Source: Fructilactobacillus ixorae
GTDB lineage: Bacteria; Bacillota; Bacilli; Lactobacillales; Lactobacillaceae
Assembly (NCBI RefSeq): GCF_024029915.1
Contig: NZ_CP097478.1
Location: 620,001 to 684,000, forward strand
Length of the DNA stretch: 64,000 nucleotides
Direction: 5' to 3'
The notes below the pieces were generated by a model that ran no database searches, had not been told where the DNA came from, and saw only the letters and a program-made list of their open reading frames with translations. Shown here piece after piece: positions 9,593 through 19,137 of this stretch; the first letter of the stretch is position 1; each line of letters opens with the position of its first letter. The position numbers and the translations under genes were made by a program.

Positions 9593-10160
9593 GGTAATTG
9601 GATTAACGGGAGGAATTGCCACCGGAAAATCGACTGCTGCTCGGTATTTGGTAAGTCAAGGAGTCGCGGTGTTAGATTTAGATGCGGAAACGCATGAATT
9701 GGAAGCGCATGATTCAGCAATCATTCAGCAGATTACCGCGACGTTTGGTCCAGAGGTTCAAGTGGACGGGCAAATTGATCGCCACCGGTTAGGGCAACTG
9801 GTCTTTGCAGATCCCACGCAGTTGAAGCGCTTAGTCCGCATCATTAATCCGGCCTTGTTGCAGCGGGTGACGGCCGCGATGGCCGAATTGGATCTGCTGG
9901 TTTTGGATGCACCGACATTGTTTGAAAACGGCTTTACCAGCTATGTGGATCAGATTCTCATGGTGACGTGCGAACCGCTTGTACAGATGCAACGGTTAAT
10001 CGCTCGTAATCAAGTCAGCATCAGTCGGGCGAGTCAGTTGATGGGAGCCCAGTGGTCACAAGCGACGAAGGCAGCGTTAGCCGATTGGGTGGTCGATAGC
10101 ACCGCGGGAGCAACCCAGTTAACGCATCAATTACAAACCTGGTTAGAGAAGATGAGGTAA
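9585..10160 (+). CDS. coaE: Dephospho-CoA kinase
   Basis: CoaE phosphorylates the 3'-hydroxyl of dephospho-CoA, the last step of coenzyme A synthesis. The 191-residue protein opens with the P-loop GLTGGIATGKST (residues 6-17), followed by the LDLDAETHE acceptor region and a VLDAPTLFENG motif. It starts at a GTG that lies inside mutM (8-bp overlap), which suggests translational coupling. The order mutM-coaE-nrdR-dnaB-dnaI is the usual one in lactobacilli and bacilli. Confidence 0.95.
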   Translation: MTKVIGLTGGIATGKSTAARYLVSQGVAVLDLDAETHELEAHDSAIIQQITATFGPEVQVDGQIDRHRLGQLVFADPTQLKRLVRIINPALLQRVTAAMAELDLLVLDAPTLFENGFTSYVDQILMVTCEPLVQMQRLIARNQVSISRASQLMGAQWSQATKAALADWVVDSTAGATQLTHQLQTWLEKMR

Positions 10161-10164
10161 AGTT

Positions 10165-10662
10165 ATGAAATGCCCAAAATGTCAACAAGCGGCGTCACGG
10201 GTCGTTGATAGTCGTCCCTTATCTGGTGGCAGTGAGATTCGTCGCCGCCGTGAGTGTGAACACTGTGGTTTTCGGTTTACAACGTTTGAAACTCTGGAAG
10301 CGTCGCCGTTACTAGTAGTAAAGAAGAATGGTGATCGTGAAGAGTTTAGTTCGGATAAGTTACTCCGGGGGATTATTCGCTCTTGTGAAAAACGCCCCGT
10401 TTCGCGGGCGCAAATGAATCAAATCGTGGATCAAACCAAGCAAAGCATTGAAAACCGGGATGCCGGTAGCCATGAAGTTTCGAGTAAGGCCATTGGGGAG
10501 TACGTCATGAACGGCCTCAAGGATGTTGATGAGATTGCTTACATTCGCTTTGCGAGTGTCTACCGCCAGTTCAAGGATATGAATGAGTTTTACGCGAAAA
10601 TGCAGGAGTTAATGGGTAACAACCCCACCGTTAAAACTGAAAGTAAACATGATGGAAAATGA
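10165..10662 (+). CDS. nrdR: Transcriptional repressor NrdR
   Basis: NrdR represses ribonucleotide reductase genes in response to the ATP/dATP state. The 165-residue protein has an N-terminal zinc ribbon with cysteines 3, 6, 31 and 34 (CPKC and CEHC), including the RRRRECEHCGFRFTTFE signature, and an ATP-cone domain at about 46-136 (VVKKNGDREEFS). It starts four bases after coaE and overlaps the 5' end of dnaB, so it is embedded in the replication operon. Target NrdR boxes are not visible in this window. Confidence 0.96.
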   Translation: MKCPKCQQAASRVVDSRPLSGGSEIRRRRECEHCGFRFTTFETLEASPLLVVKKNGDREEFSSDKLLRGIIRSCEKRPVSRAQMNQIVDQTKQSIENRDAGSHEVSSKAIGEYVMNGLKDVDEIAYIRFASVYRQFKDMNEFYAKMQELMGNNPTVKTESKHDGK

Positions 10663-11983
10663 TAATCAATTAATTAACCCCCAGACGAAATTTCAAGTCC
10701 GTCGGGGTCACAATTTAACTACGGAACAGCGGCTTAGCCTTGACCAGCTGTATTTGCCAATGATTGGGAATGATGCTTATGCCTTGGAGAATCTTTTGTG
10801 GCACCAGTCAGAACAAGCTCAGGGACACTTTTATTTAATGAGTACGCTCCAAATTGATGCCGAGCAGCTCTATCAAGCCCGGTTAAAGCTCGAAGGTAGT
10901 GGGTTAATGCGGGTTTACCGGCAGGGGGAACAGACGCTCTATCAGTTGCTTGATCCCCTGCTACCAGCGCAATTTTTTCAACAGGAACTTCTCAGTCAGT
11001 TTCTACTGGAAATGATTGGGGAGCATCAATTTATGACCCTCGCCCAGCAGTTGCTACCCCGCCCGTTGGATGTCTCGAATTTAGACGATCAGACCCATAG
11101 CTTTTGGCAGGTGTTTGCCCAACCAGCTGGTTCAGTACCACTGCTAGTTAGGCAAACCAAACAAGCTGCCCAACAAACGCCACCGCAGGCTCCGGATCCG
11201 GAGTTACCGGAGGTTGATTTGCAACTGATGTTGCAGATTTTGCAGAGTTCCTTTGTGAACCTTGCAGAAATCAAAAAAAATCAAGCGCTGTTTGCCGTAA
11301 CCAAGCAACTGTATGGGGTGGATGAGCCCGAGATGTGCCGAGTCATTGAGCAGGCGACCAATCTAACCACTAACCGGTTTGATAAGCAGAAATTTCAGTT
11401 ATTAATGGCGCGGCGCCATACGCCAGCCGCTCCCCAGCCGTCAGCGCCAGCAGAGCACTTGGAAATGGACACTACGAACGCCCAGTTGAGTCAACAAGAA
11501 CAGCAATTAGTGCAGGTCGCAGAAACCGCGGCGCCGATTCCCTTTTTAGGGGCGATTAAACGAGAAAAGGGAGGCTACGCGACGAGCGCGGAGGAACGCT
11601 CGTTACGCCAGTTAGTTGAACGCAACGTCTTGCCACGGTCGGTGGTAAACATGTTGACCTACCTATTGCTGGTTGAGCGAGAAGCCCCCACGTTGAACAA
11701 AAATTTATTAGATACGATTGCCAATGACTGGGCCCAACGAAAGCTTCAAACGGCGACCCAAGCGTTACTGGAAATTAAGCAACGAGACCAGCGCTTGGCC
11801 ACTAAAAAAGCTAGCAAAACTAAACAACGCCGCCAGACCGTTCGCGAAACGCTTCCAGACTGGGCGCACCAGGCTGGCAATCAGCGTTCGCAAAAACAAG
11901 CTTCCGCTGCCAATCGGAAGCTAATCAAGGAACGGTTAGCTAAGTTAAACAAAAACCAGTCGGAAGGGAGGGATAAGCAATGA
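10652..11983 (+). CDS. dnaB: Replication initiation and membrane attachment protein DnaB
   Basis: A 443-residue protein of the Firmicute DnaB family, which helps DnaD and DnaI load the replicative helicase at the origin and at stalled forks. It is rich in glutamine and shows the DnaB/DnaD-like DDBH2 region near 330-390 (ERNVLPRSVVNMLTYLLL followed by TIANDWAQ). The C terminus is lysine/arginine-rich. Two ATG codons adjoin at 10649 and 10652; either is possible. The gene overlaps the end of nrdR and its stop overlaps the dnaI start by 4 bp. Confidence 0.92.
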   Translation: MENDNQLINPQTKFQVRRGHNLTTEQRLSLDQLYLPMIGNDAYALENLLWHQSEQAQGHFYLMSTLQIDAEQLYQARLKLEGSGLMRVYRQGEQTLYQLLDPLLPAQFFQQELLSQFLLEMIGEHQFMTLAQQLLPRPLDVSNLDDQTHSFWQVFAQPAGSVPLLVRQTKQAAQQTPPQAPDPELPEVDLQLMLQILQSSFVNLAEIKKNQALFAVTKQLYGVDEPEMCRVIEQATNLTTNRFDKQKFQLLMARRHTPAAPQPSAPAEHLEMDTTNAQLSQQEQQLVQVAETAAPIPFLGAIKREKGGYATSAEERSLRQLVERNVLPRSVVNMLTYLLLVEREAPTLNKNLLDTIANDWAQRKLQTATQALLEIKQRDQRLATKKASKTKQRRQTVRETLPDWAHQAGNQRSQKQASAANRKLIKERLAKLNKNQSEGRDKQ

Positions 11984-12903
11984 AAAACGTTGGTGCGGGA
12001 CTGAAAACATCCCTACAACAGCATCACTTAGAAGCACACTACCAGGAGTTGTTGCAACGGGTCTACGCTGACCCAGACGTGCAACAATTTTTGCAGGAGC
12101 ACCAGGCTGAACTTGATCCGCAGGCAAAGGAAAAATCGACTTCGAAATTATACGAGTTTGTCACCGAAAAACAGAAGTTACAGGCCGGCAACGGGAACTT
12201 TGCGAAGGGGTATGCTCCCCAGTTAGTGGTTAGTGATCACTTGATTGAAGTGGCATACCAGCCGACCCCGGAGTTTTTGGAACAGGAACGGCAACACCGC
12301 TTGCAAAGTAACTTTAGAACGGTGGGGATGACGACCGCCATTAAGCAGGTTAACTTTGAAGACTATGAGCCGACCCCGGACCAAGAAGAAGTCATCATTA
12401 AAATCCTAGACTTTATTGAGCAGTATGAAGCGGATTCGAAAGCAAACTACCAAGCCTTATATCTGTACGGGCCCTTTGGGGTGGGAAAGACCTTTTTGAT
12501 GGCCGCCATGGCCCATCGGTTATCCGATCACGGAATTCAAACCACGTTAGTTCACTTCCCATCCTTTGCGGTTGCTTTGAAGAATGCCATCGGAGATCAC
12601 ACCCTTCAGGATAAAGTTGACCAGGTGAAACAGACCCCCGTACTGATCATTGATGATCTGGGGGCAGATTCAATGTCAGCGTGGATTCGGGATGACGTGT
12701 TGGGCGTGATTTTAGAGTATCGAATGCAGCATCAGTTGGCCACGTTCTTTACTTCTAACTTCTCAATGGATAAGTTGGCGACAGAACACCTCGCTGTGAC
12801 GGGGAAGGATGTCGTTGATCCGTTAAAAGCCCAACGGTTAATGGAACGGATTAAGTTTCTCGCACGCCCGGTATTTTTAAATGGAAACAATTTAAGAAAT
12901 TAA
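11980..12903 (+). CDS. dnaI: Primosomal protein DnaI, helicase loader
   Basis: DnaI is an AAA+ ATPase that loads the replicative helicase DnaC together with DnaB and DnaD. The 307-residue protein has an N-terminal helicase-binding domain (about 1-130) and an AAA+ module with Walker A GPFGVGKT at 164-171 and Walker B LIIDDLGAD around 224-232. The arginine-finger region LMERIKFLA is near the C terminus. The ATG overlaps the dnaB stop (ATGA), implying translational coupling. The operon ends here, before the thrS T-box region. Confidence 0.95.
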   Translation: MKNVGAGLKTSLQQHHLEAHYQELLQRVYADPDVQQFLQEHQAELDPQAKEKSTSKLYEFVTEKQKLQAGNGNFAKGYAPQLVVSDHLIEVAYQPTPEFLEQERQHRLQSNFRTVGMTTAIKQVNFEDYEPTPDQEEVIIKILDFIEQYEADSKANYQALYLYGPFGVGKTFLMAAMAHRLSDHGIQTTLVHFPSFAVALKNAIGDHTLQDKVDQVKQTPVLIIDDLGADSMSAWIRDDVLGVILEYRMQHQLATFFTSNFSMDKLATEHLAVTGKDVVDPLKAQRLMERIKFLARPVFLNGNNLRN

Positions 12904-12914
12904 AGGGTTCGCGC

Positions 12915-12943
12915 TTGACACCCATAGGCGATGTGATTAGACT
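12915..12943 (+). promoter_or_regulatory. Promoter of the thrS T-box transcript
   Basis: TTGACA at 12915-12920, a 17-base spacer, then TAGACT at 12938-12943. It lies just after dnaI and a few bases before the T-box leader. Confidence 0.7.
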
Positions 12944-12949
12944 ACTAAA

Positions 12950-13143
12950 TAAGGACACGGGTACAACTTTAATTCACAGAGAGAGTAGCATGATTCTGGA
13001 AACTACTTGTTGGCGAGTTGCACCTACCACCTGTTTCTTAATGTAAATTAAAGTGGTTGACAGAGATATCCGGAGAACGGATAAATTGGGTGGAACCGCG
13101 TCTAATGACGCCCCTTGGGATTGATTACCAAGGGGCTTTTTTG
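12950..13143 (+). ncRNA. T-box leader of thrS (threonine specific)
   Basis: This leader senses uncharged tRNA-Thr and allows read-through into thrS. The conserved T-box sequence TGGAACCGCG lies at 13091-13100. The stem I AGAGAG element is upstream, and an ACC threonine codon at 13022-13024 sits where the specifier is expected relative to the paired TAG/CTA elements. Two other ACC triplets occur at 13026 and 13029, so the exact specifier is uncertain. The competing terminator is a 9-bp stem, GCCCCTTGG with CCAAGGGGC at 13110-13136, followed by six T residues. Confidence 0.92.
13110..13143 (+). terminator. Intrinsic attenuator of the thrS T-box
   Basis: Stem GCCCCTTGG/CCAAGGGGC with a 9-base loop and a T run, placed between the T-box sequence and the thrS ribosome site. 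Confidence 0.9.
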
Positions 13144-13159
13144 ATAGGAGGAAGAGGAA

Positions 13160-15121
13160 ATGGCACAAATTACGCTCGAATTTCCAGATGGTCGCACGCA
13201 AGCATTTAATAGTGGCATTACAGTGGCTGAGGTAGCCAAATCAATCTCAGTTAGTCTAGCTAAAAAAGCAGTGGCTGGAAAACTGGACGAAAAGTTAGTA
13301 GATGTTCGGGAACCATTGCTGACGGACGGAAAGCTAGAAATTGTAACGGCTGATTCAAACGATGGGTTGATGGTGCTCCGGCAGAGTGCCGCACAGTTAC
13401 TAGCTGCGGTCGTTAAACGGGAATTTGCTGGGGTGCGCTTAGGTCGATTAGCAGCTGATGAAGATGGCTTTTACGTTGATACGGAAAAAGACGAACGCCA
13501 GATTAGTGCGGACGAATTAGATGGACTCGCAGCACAAATGCAACGGGTGATTAGGGATAATGCGGTTGTAAACCGCGTAATGTTGAATAAAGCAGACGCC
13601 TTAACCGAAGTTAGCGGGGATCGCTACCAAACGGAACTAGTCGAAGCTGAAGCGGCTGATGAAATTCCCTTTTACGAAATTGGGGGGCAATTGGTTCTTG
13701 CTCAAGTGGTTGCTGCGCCTAGTTTGAAAGCTCTCAAGCACTTTAAACTCTTATCGGTTGCCGGGGCATACTGGGAAGGCAAGTCCTCTAATCCCATGCT
13801 CCAACGGTTATATGGAACGTCCTTTTACAAAGCTACCGATTTAGAAGCCGATTTACAAAAGCGACAGGAAGCTCGGGAACGCGATCACCGGGTGATTGGG
13901 AACAACCTCGACCTGTTCTTCGTTGATCCTAAAGTTGGCGCTGGGTTACCATACTGGATGCCAAACGGAGCAACGATTCGGCGGACGATTGAACGCTACA
14001 TCGTTGACAAGGAATTAGCGAACGGGTATGAACATGTTTACACACCAGTCTTAGCAAACCTTGACCTTTACAAGCAATCCGGACACTGGGAACACTACCG
14101 AGAAGACATGTTCCCGCCAATGGAAATGGATGATGATGAGATGCTGGAATTACGACCCATGAACTGTCCTTCCCACATCCAAATTTATAACCATCACATT
14201 CGGTCCTACCGAGAACTACCATTACGGATTGCTGAATTGGGAATGATGCACCGGTACGAAAAATCGGGGGCCTTAAGTGGATTACAACGGGTCCGGGAAA
14301 TGACTCTCAATGATGGGCACACGTTCGTTGCTCCGGAACAAATCCAGGAAGAATTCAAGCGGATTTTGAACCTCATGATGGACGTTTATCATGACTTTGA
14401 CATTGATAATTACACGTTCCGGTTAAGTTATCGGGATCCGAAGAATACGGAAAAGTACTTTGATGATGATGAGATGTGGAACAAGGCCCAGAGCATGTTG
14501 AAGGGTGCCATGGATGAATTAGGCTTGGACTACGTTGAAGCCGAAGGCGAAGCAGCCTTTTATGGTCCAAAGTTGGACGTGCAAACGAAGACGGCCCTTG
14601 GAAACGAGGAAACCCTCTCTACGATTCAACTGGACTTCATGTTACCAGCTCGCTTTGATCTGCACTACGTTGGTGAAGACGGTCAGGAACACCGGCCCGT
14701 AATGATTCACCGGGGCTTGGTTTCAACGATGGAACGGTTTACGGCCTACCTCATTGAAATTTACAAGGGAGCTTTCCCAACCTGGTTAGCGCCTAAACAA
14801 GTGCAAATCATTCCGGTTAGTGAAGCTAAGCACGGTCCGTACGCCCACCAGATTAACGAACAGTTGCGGGCGCTGCACGTTCGTTCAGCCGTTGACGAAC
14901 GCTCAGAAAAGATGGGCTACCTGATTCGGGACGCCCAAACGCACAAAATTCCTTACACCATCGTTGTTGGTGATGACGAAGTCCAGAACCACACGGTTTC
15001 AGTGCGTAAGTATGGGGAAGAGGATAGTCGCGAGTTACCAATGGATGACTTCCAAGTGGAAATTATGCACGATATTTCGACTTATTCTCGCAACGATGCC
15101 CAACCCAAGGTTGACAAATAA
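13160..15121 (+). CDS. thrS: Threonine--tRNA ligase
   Basis: ThrS charges tRNA-Thr in the cytoplasm. The 653-residue protein has the full bacterial layout: TGS domain (about 1-62), second additional (editing) domain (about 65-225), class II catalytic core (about 240-535) and anticodon-binding domain (about 540-640). Visible motifs include MNCPSH around 334-339 with the zinc cysteine, [15 protein letters not shown] in motif 2, and MIHRG in motif 3. The ATG follows an AGGAGGAAGAGG site. Expression is governed by the T-box leader. Confidence 0.98.
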   Translation: MAQITLEFPDGRTQAFNSGITVAEVAKSISVSLAKKAVAGKLDEKLVDVREPLLTDGKLEIVTADSNDGLMVLRQSAAQLLAAVVKREFAGVRLGRLAADEDGFYVDTEKDERQISADELDGLAAQMQRVIRDNAVVNRVMLNKADALTEVSGDRYQTELVEAEAADEIPFYEIGGQLVLAQVVAAPSLKALKHFKLLSVAGAYWEGKSSNPMLQRLYGTSFYKATDLEADLQKRQEARERDHRVIGNNLDLFFVDPKVGAGLPYWMPNGATIRRTIERYIVDKELANGYEHVYTPVLANLDLYKQSGHWEHYREDMFPPMEMDDDEMLELRPMNCPSHIQIYNHHIRSYRELPLRIAELGMMHRYEKSGALSGLQRVREMTLNDGHTFVAPEQIQEEFKRILNLMMDVYHDFDIDNYTFRLSYRDPKNTEKYFDDDEMWNKAQSMLKGAMDELGLDYVEAEGEAAFYGPKLDVQTKTALGNEETLSTIQLDFMLPARFDLHYVGEDGQEHRPVMIHRGLVSTMERFTAYLIEIYKGAFPTWLAPKQVQIIPVSEAKHGPYAHQINEQLRALHVRSAVDERSEKMGYLIRDAQTHKIPYTIVVGDDEVQNHTVSVRKYGEEDSRELPMDDFQVEIMHDISTYSRNDAQPKVDK

Positions 15122-15139
15122 GCGGAACCTTGATATGCT
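15111..15139 (+). promoter_or_regulatory. Candidate promoter for infC-rpmI-rplT
   Basis: TTGACA at 15111-15116, inside the last codons of thrS, is followed after 17 bases by TATGCT. An overlapping alternative -10, TAAAAT with an upstream TG, lies at 15139-15144. Transcription would begin just before the structured leader. Confidence 0.5.
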
Positions 15140-15145
15140 AAAATA

Positions 15146-15299
15146 GTTAAAAGCAGAGGCTTCCCGCTTCTCGCCTGAGTGACGTTTTGTTGCTGGGCTA
15201 TTCGGATGCAAGTTACTGGGTTTTCCCAGTAGCCAAGGCGGGAACTCGATTGAGTTTCCGCCTTTTTCTGCTTTGAAATTTACTTGGAGGTGAATCACC
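15146..15299 (+). ncRNA. L20-type leader RNA of infC-rpmI-rplT
   Basis: The 150-base region upstream of infC is highly structured. AAAGCAGA near 15150 can pair with TCTGCTTT near 15267. ACTGGG-TTTT-CCCAGT forms a hairpin at 15215-15230. GGCGGGAACTC pairs with GAGTTTCCGCC at 15237-15262 and is followed by five T residues, a classical attenuator. In Bacilli this operon is autoregulated by ribosomal protein L20 binding such a leader; the same role is inferred here from position and structure. Confidence 0.85.
15237..15267 (+). terminator. Attenuator hairpin in the infC leader
   Basis: An 11-base stem (one A·T/G·T-type irregularity at most) with a GATT loop and TTTTT tail. It precedes the infC ribosome site, consistent with premature termination when L20 is in excess. 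Confidence 0.8.
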
Positions 15300-15824
15300 A
15301 TAGCAAAAAGAGATCAAATGGTCAACGATGGAATCAGAGCTCGTGAAATGATGGTTATTGATGATCAAGGTAACAAACTTGGTTTGAAATCAAAGGCTGA
15401 AGCAATGCAAATTGCCGAGGACGCGAACTTGGATTTAGTGCTGGTTGCACCAAACGCTAAACCGGCAGTTGCTAAAATTCTTGATTACGGGAAGTACCGT
15501 TTTAACCAACAAAAGAAGGAACGGGAATCCCGCAAGAAGCAAAAAACGGTTAGCGTTAAGGAAATTCGGTTAAGTCCAACGATTGATACGAATGACTTCA
15601 ATACGAAGTTGAAAAACGCACAAAAGTTCCTCACAAAGGGCGAAAAAGTGCGGGTTTCCATTCGTTTTAAGGGACGGGCCATCACGCATAAAGAGATCGG
15701 TCGGGACGTGTTGAACCGGATGGCTGATGCCACGGCTGACATTGCAACCGTTACGCAACGAGCAAAGATGGATGGCCGGAGTATGTTCTTAATGCTTGCA
15801 CCAAGTAATAAAACAAAAAAGTAG
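15300..15824 (+). CDS. infC: Translation initiation factor IF-3, probable AUA start
   Basis: IF-3 binds the 30S subunit, prevents premature 50S joining and monitors start-codon choice. I place the start at ATA 15300: GGAGG at 15286-15290 is nine bases upstream, and the extra residues AKRDQ before the first ATG (15318) match the usual IF-3 N terminus ([15 protein letters not shown]). The ATG at 15318 has no ribosome site at proper spacing. The protein is 174 residues, with the N-terminal domain to about residue 80, a basic linker ([11 protein letters not shown]) and a C-terminal domain. Rare start codons allow IF-3 to repress its own translation. Confidence 0.9.
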   Translation: MAKRDQMVNDGIRAREMMVIDDQGNKLGLKSKAEAMQIAEDANLDLVLVAPNAKPAVAKILDYGKYRFNQQKKERESRKKQKTVSVKEIRLSPTIDTNDFNTKLKNAQKFLTKGEKVRVSIRFKGRAITHKEIGRDVLNRMADATADIATVTQRAKMDGRSMFLMLAPSNKTKK

Positions 15825-15858
15825 GTTACGAGAGTAAACCAAAGAGGAGGAAATTGTT

Positions 15859-16053
15859 ATGCCAAAAATGAAATCAAACCGGGCCGTTGCAAAACGGTTT
15901 AAAAAGACTGCTAAGGGTGGGTTAAAGAGTGCCCATGCCTTTACTAGTCACCGTTTCCACGGGAAGACGAAGAAGCAACGTCGTCACTTACGTGGGACTC
16001 ACATGTTAAACAGCATTTGGGTTAAGTCATATACTGAATTATTAAAAAAATAA
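15859..16053 (+). CDS. rpmI: 50S ribosomal protein L35
   Basis: A 64-residue, strongly basic protein starting [17 protein letters not shown], the standard L35 signature, with [11 protein letters not shown] near the C terminus. It is the second gene of the infC-rpmI-rplT operon; an AGAGGAGG site precedes the ATG. Confidence 0.97.
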   Translation: MPKMKSNRAVAKRFKKTAKGGLKSAHAFTSHRFHGKTKKQRRHLRGTHMLNSIWVKSYTELLKK

Positions 16054-16088
16054 ACTAAGTTAAATTTTTAATCTAGGGGGATTTTAAT

Positions 16089-16442
16089 ATGCCACGAGTA
16101 AAAGGTGGAACTGCTACACGGAACCGGCGGAAACGCGTACTGAAATTAGCTAAGGGATACCGCGGTGGAAAGCACCGGCTCTTTAAAACTGCTAAAGATC
16201 AAGTAATGAAGTCACGGGAATATGCCTTTCGTGATCGTCGTAACAACAAAGGGAACTTTAGAAAACTGTGGATTACGCGGATTAACGCGGCAGCCCGGAT
16301 TAATGACATTAGTTACAGTAAATTAATGCATGGGCTTAAGGTGGCTAACATTGACGTTAACCGTAAGATGTTAGCGGACTTAGCAGTGAATGATGCAGAT
16401 GCATTTGCAGCTTTAGTTGCTGAAGCCAAAAAAGCTTTATAA
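16089..16442 (+). CDS. rplT: 50S ribosomal protein L20
   Basis: A 117-residue basic protein starting [24 protein letters not shown], the L20 signature. L20 is an early 23S rRNA assembly protein and is the presumed repressor of its own operon through the leader upstream of infC. It is followed by a strong terminator. Confidence 0.97.
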   Translation: MPRVKGGTATRNRRKRVLKLAKGYRGGKHRLFKTAKDQVMKSREYAFRDRRNNKGNFRKLWITRINAAARINDISYSKLMHGLKVANIDVNRKMLADLAVNDADAFAALVAEAKKAL

Positions 16443-16453
16443 GCAGAGCGTTA

Positions 16454-16489
16454 AAACTTCTACTAGGAACACCTGGTAGAAGTTTTTTT
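16454..16489 (+). terminator. Terminator after rplT
   Basis: AAACTTCTACTAGG pairs with CCTGGTAGAAGTTT across an ACA-type loop and is followed by a T run; it closes the infC operon. Confidence 0.92.
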
Positions 16490-16563
16490 GCTTTTAAACC
16501 GCTACTATTTCCGTTGCAGATGCTTTAAAATAAAGGATAAACAATCAAGAAAAGAGCGTGCCA

Positions 16564-17088
16564 ATGTTAAAAGCATTTAAACCAACCTGGATGGTGGAGA
16601 ACGTCTTTCAAATTTCGCCCCAAAAATTGCGACAACACGGAATTACAACCGTTTTGGCTGATTTAGACAACACCCTCATTCCTTGGAATAATAAAAACAG
16701 TACCACGAAGTTAAAGCACTGGATGGAGAGCTTACAAGGGTCCGGAATCAAACTGGTGGTCGTTTCGAACAATAATCCCAAACGGGTTAAACGAGCCGTA
16801 GGTGATTTGCAGTTACCATTTGTGGCGCATGCCTTAAAACCGCTTCCGGTCGGGATTAAACGGGCCTTAAAGCAGGGCCACTTGCACAAACAAGAAGTGG
16901 TGATGGTCGGCGATCAGTTATTAACTGATGTGCTGGCAGCCAATAGCTGTAAAATTAAAAGCATCTGGGTGAAGCCCCTCGTGCAAACCGACTTATTACC
17001 CACTAAACTGAACCGCCAGTTAGAAAAACTAGTGTACCGGTTACTGCAAAAAAAATATAAGCTACAGTGGAAGGAAGATATTGATTAA
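16564..17088 (+). CDS. yqeG: YqeG family HAD-type phosphatase
   Basis: A 174-residue member of the HAD IIIA phosphatase family. The nucleophile motif DLDNTL is at residues 33-38, the VVVSNN threonine/serine-type motif II follows, and VGDQLLTDV provides the distal acidic residues. The natural substrate is not established. I use the ATG at 16564 (MLKAFKPTWMV matches the family N terminus, with AAGAG upstream) instead of the GTG two codons earlier. Its stop touches the yqeH start, beginning a tightly packed ribosome-assembly operon. Confidence 0.9.
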   Translation: MLKAFKPTWMVENVFQISPQKLRQHGITTVLADLDNTLIPWNNKNSTTKLKHWMESLQGSGIKLVVVSNNNPKRVKRAVGDLQLPFVAHALKPLPVGIKRALKQGHLHKQEVVMVGDQLLTDVLAANSCKIKSIWVKPLVQTDLLPTKLNRQLEKLVYRLLQKKYKLQWKEDID

Positions 17089-18224
17089 TGGACGAAAAAC
17101 GATTGGATGAAGAGGTCGCAGCGACGGAACCGCTATTTTGTATCGGTTGTGGCGCCCAAATTCAAACGACGGATAAAATGGCCGCGGGCTATACTCCAAG
17201 TGGAGCACTGGAAAAGGGCCTGAAGACGGGGGAACTTTACTGTCAACGCTGTTTTCGACTCCGGCATTACAACGAGATTCAACCGGTCAGCGTTTCTGAC
17301 GATGAGTTTTTAAACCTGTTGAGTCAGATTGGCACCACCGATTCGTTGGTTGTGTACGTGGTCGATATTTTTGACGTGAATGGGAGCTTGATTCCAGGGT
17401 TACAACGCTTCGTCGGGAAGAATCCGGTTCTGGTGGTTGGCAATAAGGTGGATTTATTGCCATCGTCGTTTAAACCGACCAAGGTTAAGGACTGGTTACG
17501 CCAGACGGTTAACCGGGCCGGCTTGCGCCCCATCGGGGTGGAATTGGTATCGGCGAAGACCAATCAAGCGGTTGATGACCTGCTAACGGTGATTGACCGG
17601 TATGCCCATGAGCGCGACGTCTACGTGGTTGGAGTGACAAACGTTGGAAAATCAACGTTGATTAATCAGATCATTCATCAAAGTTCGGGAGAACGGCAGG
17701 TGATTACCACCTCGAAATTCCCGGGGACCACGCTTGATTTGATTAAAATTCCGTTGGATAATGGTCACTTATTAATTGACACTCCGGGAATTATTCATTC
17801 CAGTCAAATGGCGCACTACTTAAGTAGTCAGGATCTTAAGTACGTTTCACCCCAAAAACGAATTAAACCCCGGGTTCATCAGTTAAATTCAGGACAAACC
17901 TTATTTTGGGGTGCTGTGGGACGGTTTGATTACCTCCAGGGACCGAAGGCGGGCTTTACGGTTTACGTTGATAATAATTTAATGGTACACCGAACTAAAC
18001 TGGAAAACGCCGATGAATTCTTTGCTAACCACGCCGGCGAGCTGTTGACGCCACCGGAGGGACCTGAAAATGTGATCCCGCTACAACGCCACGAATTTAA
18101 GGTTACGGACACCTCTGATTTAGTGATTGAAGGCTTAGGCTGGGTAACGGTGCCAACGGGGAGTGTCGTTGCCGGTTGGGCTCCCAAAGGGGTGGCCGTT
18201 CTGATCAGAAAATCAATGTTTTAA
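17088..18224 (+). CDS. yqeH: Ribosome biogenesis GTPase YqeH
   Basis: A 378-residue circularly permuted GTPase required for 30S subunit assembly in Bacillus. An N-terminal zinc finger (CIGCGAQIQ ... YCQRCFRLRHY) is followed by the G4 motif NKVD (about 122), the G5 SAKT, then G1 GVTNVGKST (about 182-190), G2, and G3 DTPG. The order G4-G5-G1-G2-G3 is the hallmark of the family. It overlaps yqeG by one base and precedes yhbY by 13 bases. Confidence 0.96.
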   Translation: MDEKRLDEEVAATEPLFCIGCGAQIQTTDKMAAGYTPSGALEKGLKTGELYCQRCFRLRHYNEIQPVSVSDDEFLNLLSQIGTTDSLVVYVVDIFDVNGSLIPGLQRFVGKNPVLVVGNKVDLLPSSFKPTKVKDWLRQTVNRAGLRPIGVELVSAKTNQAVDDLLTVIDRYAHERDVYVVGVTNVGKSTLINQIIHQSSGERQVITTSKFPGTTLDLIKIPLDNGHLLIDTPGIIHSSQMAHYLSSQDLKYVSPQKRIKPRVHQLNSGQTLFWGAVGRFDYLQGPKAGFTVYVDNNLMVHRTKLENADEFFANHAGELLTPPEGPENVIPLQRHEFKVTDTSDLVIEGLGWVTVPTGSVVAGWAPKGVAVLIRKSMF

Positions 18225-18237
18225 TAAAGGAGTAACA

Positions 18238-18549
18238 ATGAAATTAACTGGGAAACAAAAACGGTTTTTACGGGCCAATGCGAACCAACTCCGGCCGATT
18301 TTTTCCGTGGGGAAAAACGGACTGAATGCAATGTGGTTACAAGAGGTTGCCCGGGCCGTCGCAAAACGGGAACTTGTAAAGGTAAGCATCCAACAAAGTG
18401 CGGATGTCAGTCCCGCGGAAGTCAAACAGTTTATTGAAGCTAACAGTGAAATTCAAGTTGTGCAGACGATTGGGAAAACGGTCTTACTGTTTCAAGAAGC
18501 CAGTCAACCGAACCACCGTGATATTTCCCACGGCGTGTTCCAGTTATAG
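18238..18549 (+). CDS. yhbY: YhbY family RNA-binding protein
   Basis: A 103-residue CRM-domain protein. It begins LTGKQKRFLRANANQL and contains the GKNGL loop, typical of YhbY, which associates with pre-50S particles. An AAAGGAG site precedes the ATG. Its place between yqeH and nadD is conserved in Bacilli. Confidence 0.94.
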   Translation: MKLTGKQKRFLRANANQLRPIFSVGKNGLNAMWLQEVARAVAKRELVKVSIQQSADVSPAEVKQFIEANSEIQVVQTIGKTVLLFQEASQPNHRDISHGVFQL

Positions 18550-18558
18550 GTTTTAGTC

Positions 18559-19137
18559 ATGCGTAGACAACGAATTGGACTACTTGGGGGAACCTTTAAT
18601 CCGGTCCACCAGGGCCACTTGTTAATTGCGGAGCAGGCATATGCACAACTGCAACTTGATCGAGTCGATTTTTTGCCCGATTTTGAGCCGCCCCACGTGG
18701 ACCATAAGGAAGCGATTGCGGCGCAGCACCGGGTGGAAATGTTACGGCTCGCCCTTGCGGATAATGCCCACTTCGGGATTGATCTAACGGAAATTCAACG
18801 CCAGGGCAAGAGCTATACCTATACGACACTGCAAACCTTACGGACCACTCATCCTGATATCGAGTACTATTTCATTATTGGTGGGGACATGGTGGCCGAT
18901 TTGCCCACCTGGTATCGGATTGCCGATTTGGTAAAGTTGGTAACCTTTGTCGGGGTTAAGCGCGTGGGAACTACGACCGAGGCGCCGTATCCCGTGCATT
19001 GGATTAACGTGCCAACCTTTGCGGTTTCTTCGTCATTGATTCGAACCAAATTGCAACGGCACGAAGACGTCCGCTACCTGTTGCCCGATCCCGTTTTAAA
19101 ATACATTAAGGAGCACGGACTTTATGAAACAGAGTAA
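18559..19137 (+). CDS. nadD: Nicotinate-nucleotide adenylyltransferase
   Basis: NadD adenylates nicotinate mononucleotide to deamido-NAD in NAD synthesis. The 192-residue protein shows the nucleotidyltransferase motif GGTFNPVHQGHL at residues 8-19 (with HxGH) and the second motif SSSLIRTKL around 155-163, plus the GGDMVADLPTW loop. It overlaps yqeK by 14 bases. Confidence 0.96.
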   Translation: MRRQRIGLLGGTFNPVHQGHLLIAEQAYAQLQLDRVDFLPDFEPPHVDHKEAIAAQHRVEMLRLALADNAHFGIDLTEIQRQGKSYTYTTLQTLRTTHPDIEYYFIIGGDMVADLPTWYRIADLVKLVTFVGVKRVGTTTEAPYPVHWINVPTFAVSSSLIRTKLQRHEDVRYLLPDPVLKYIKEHGLYETE

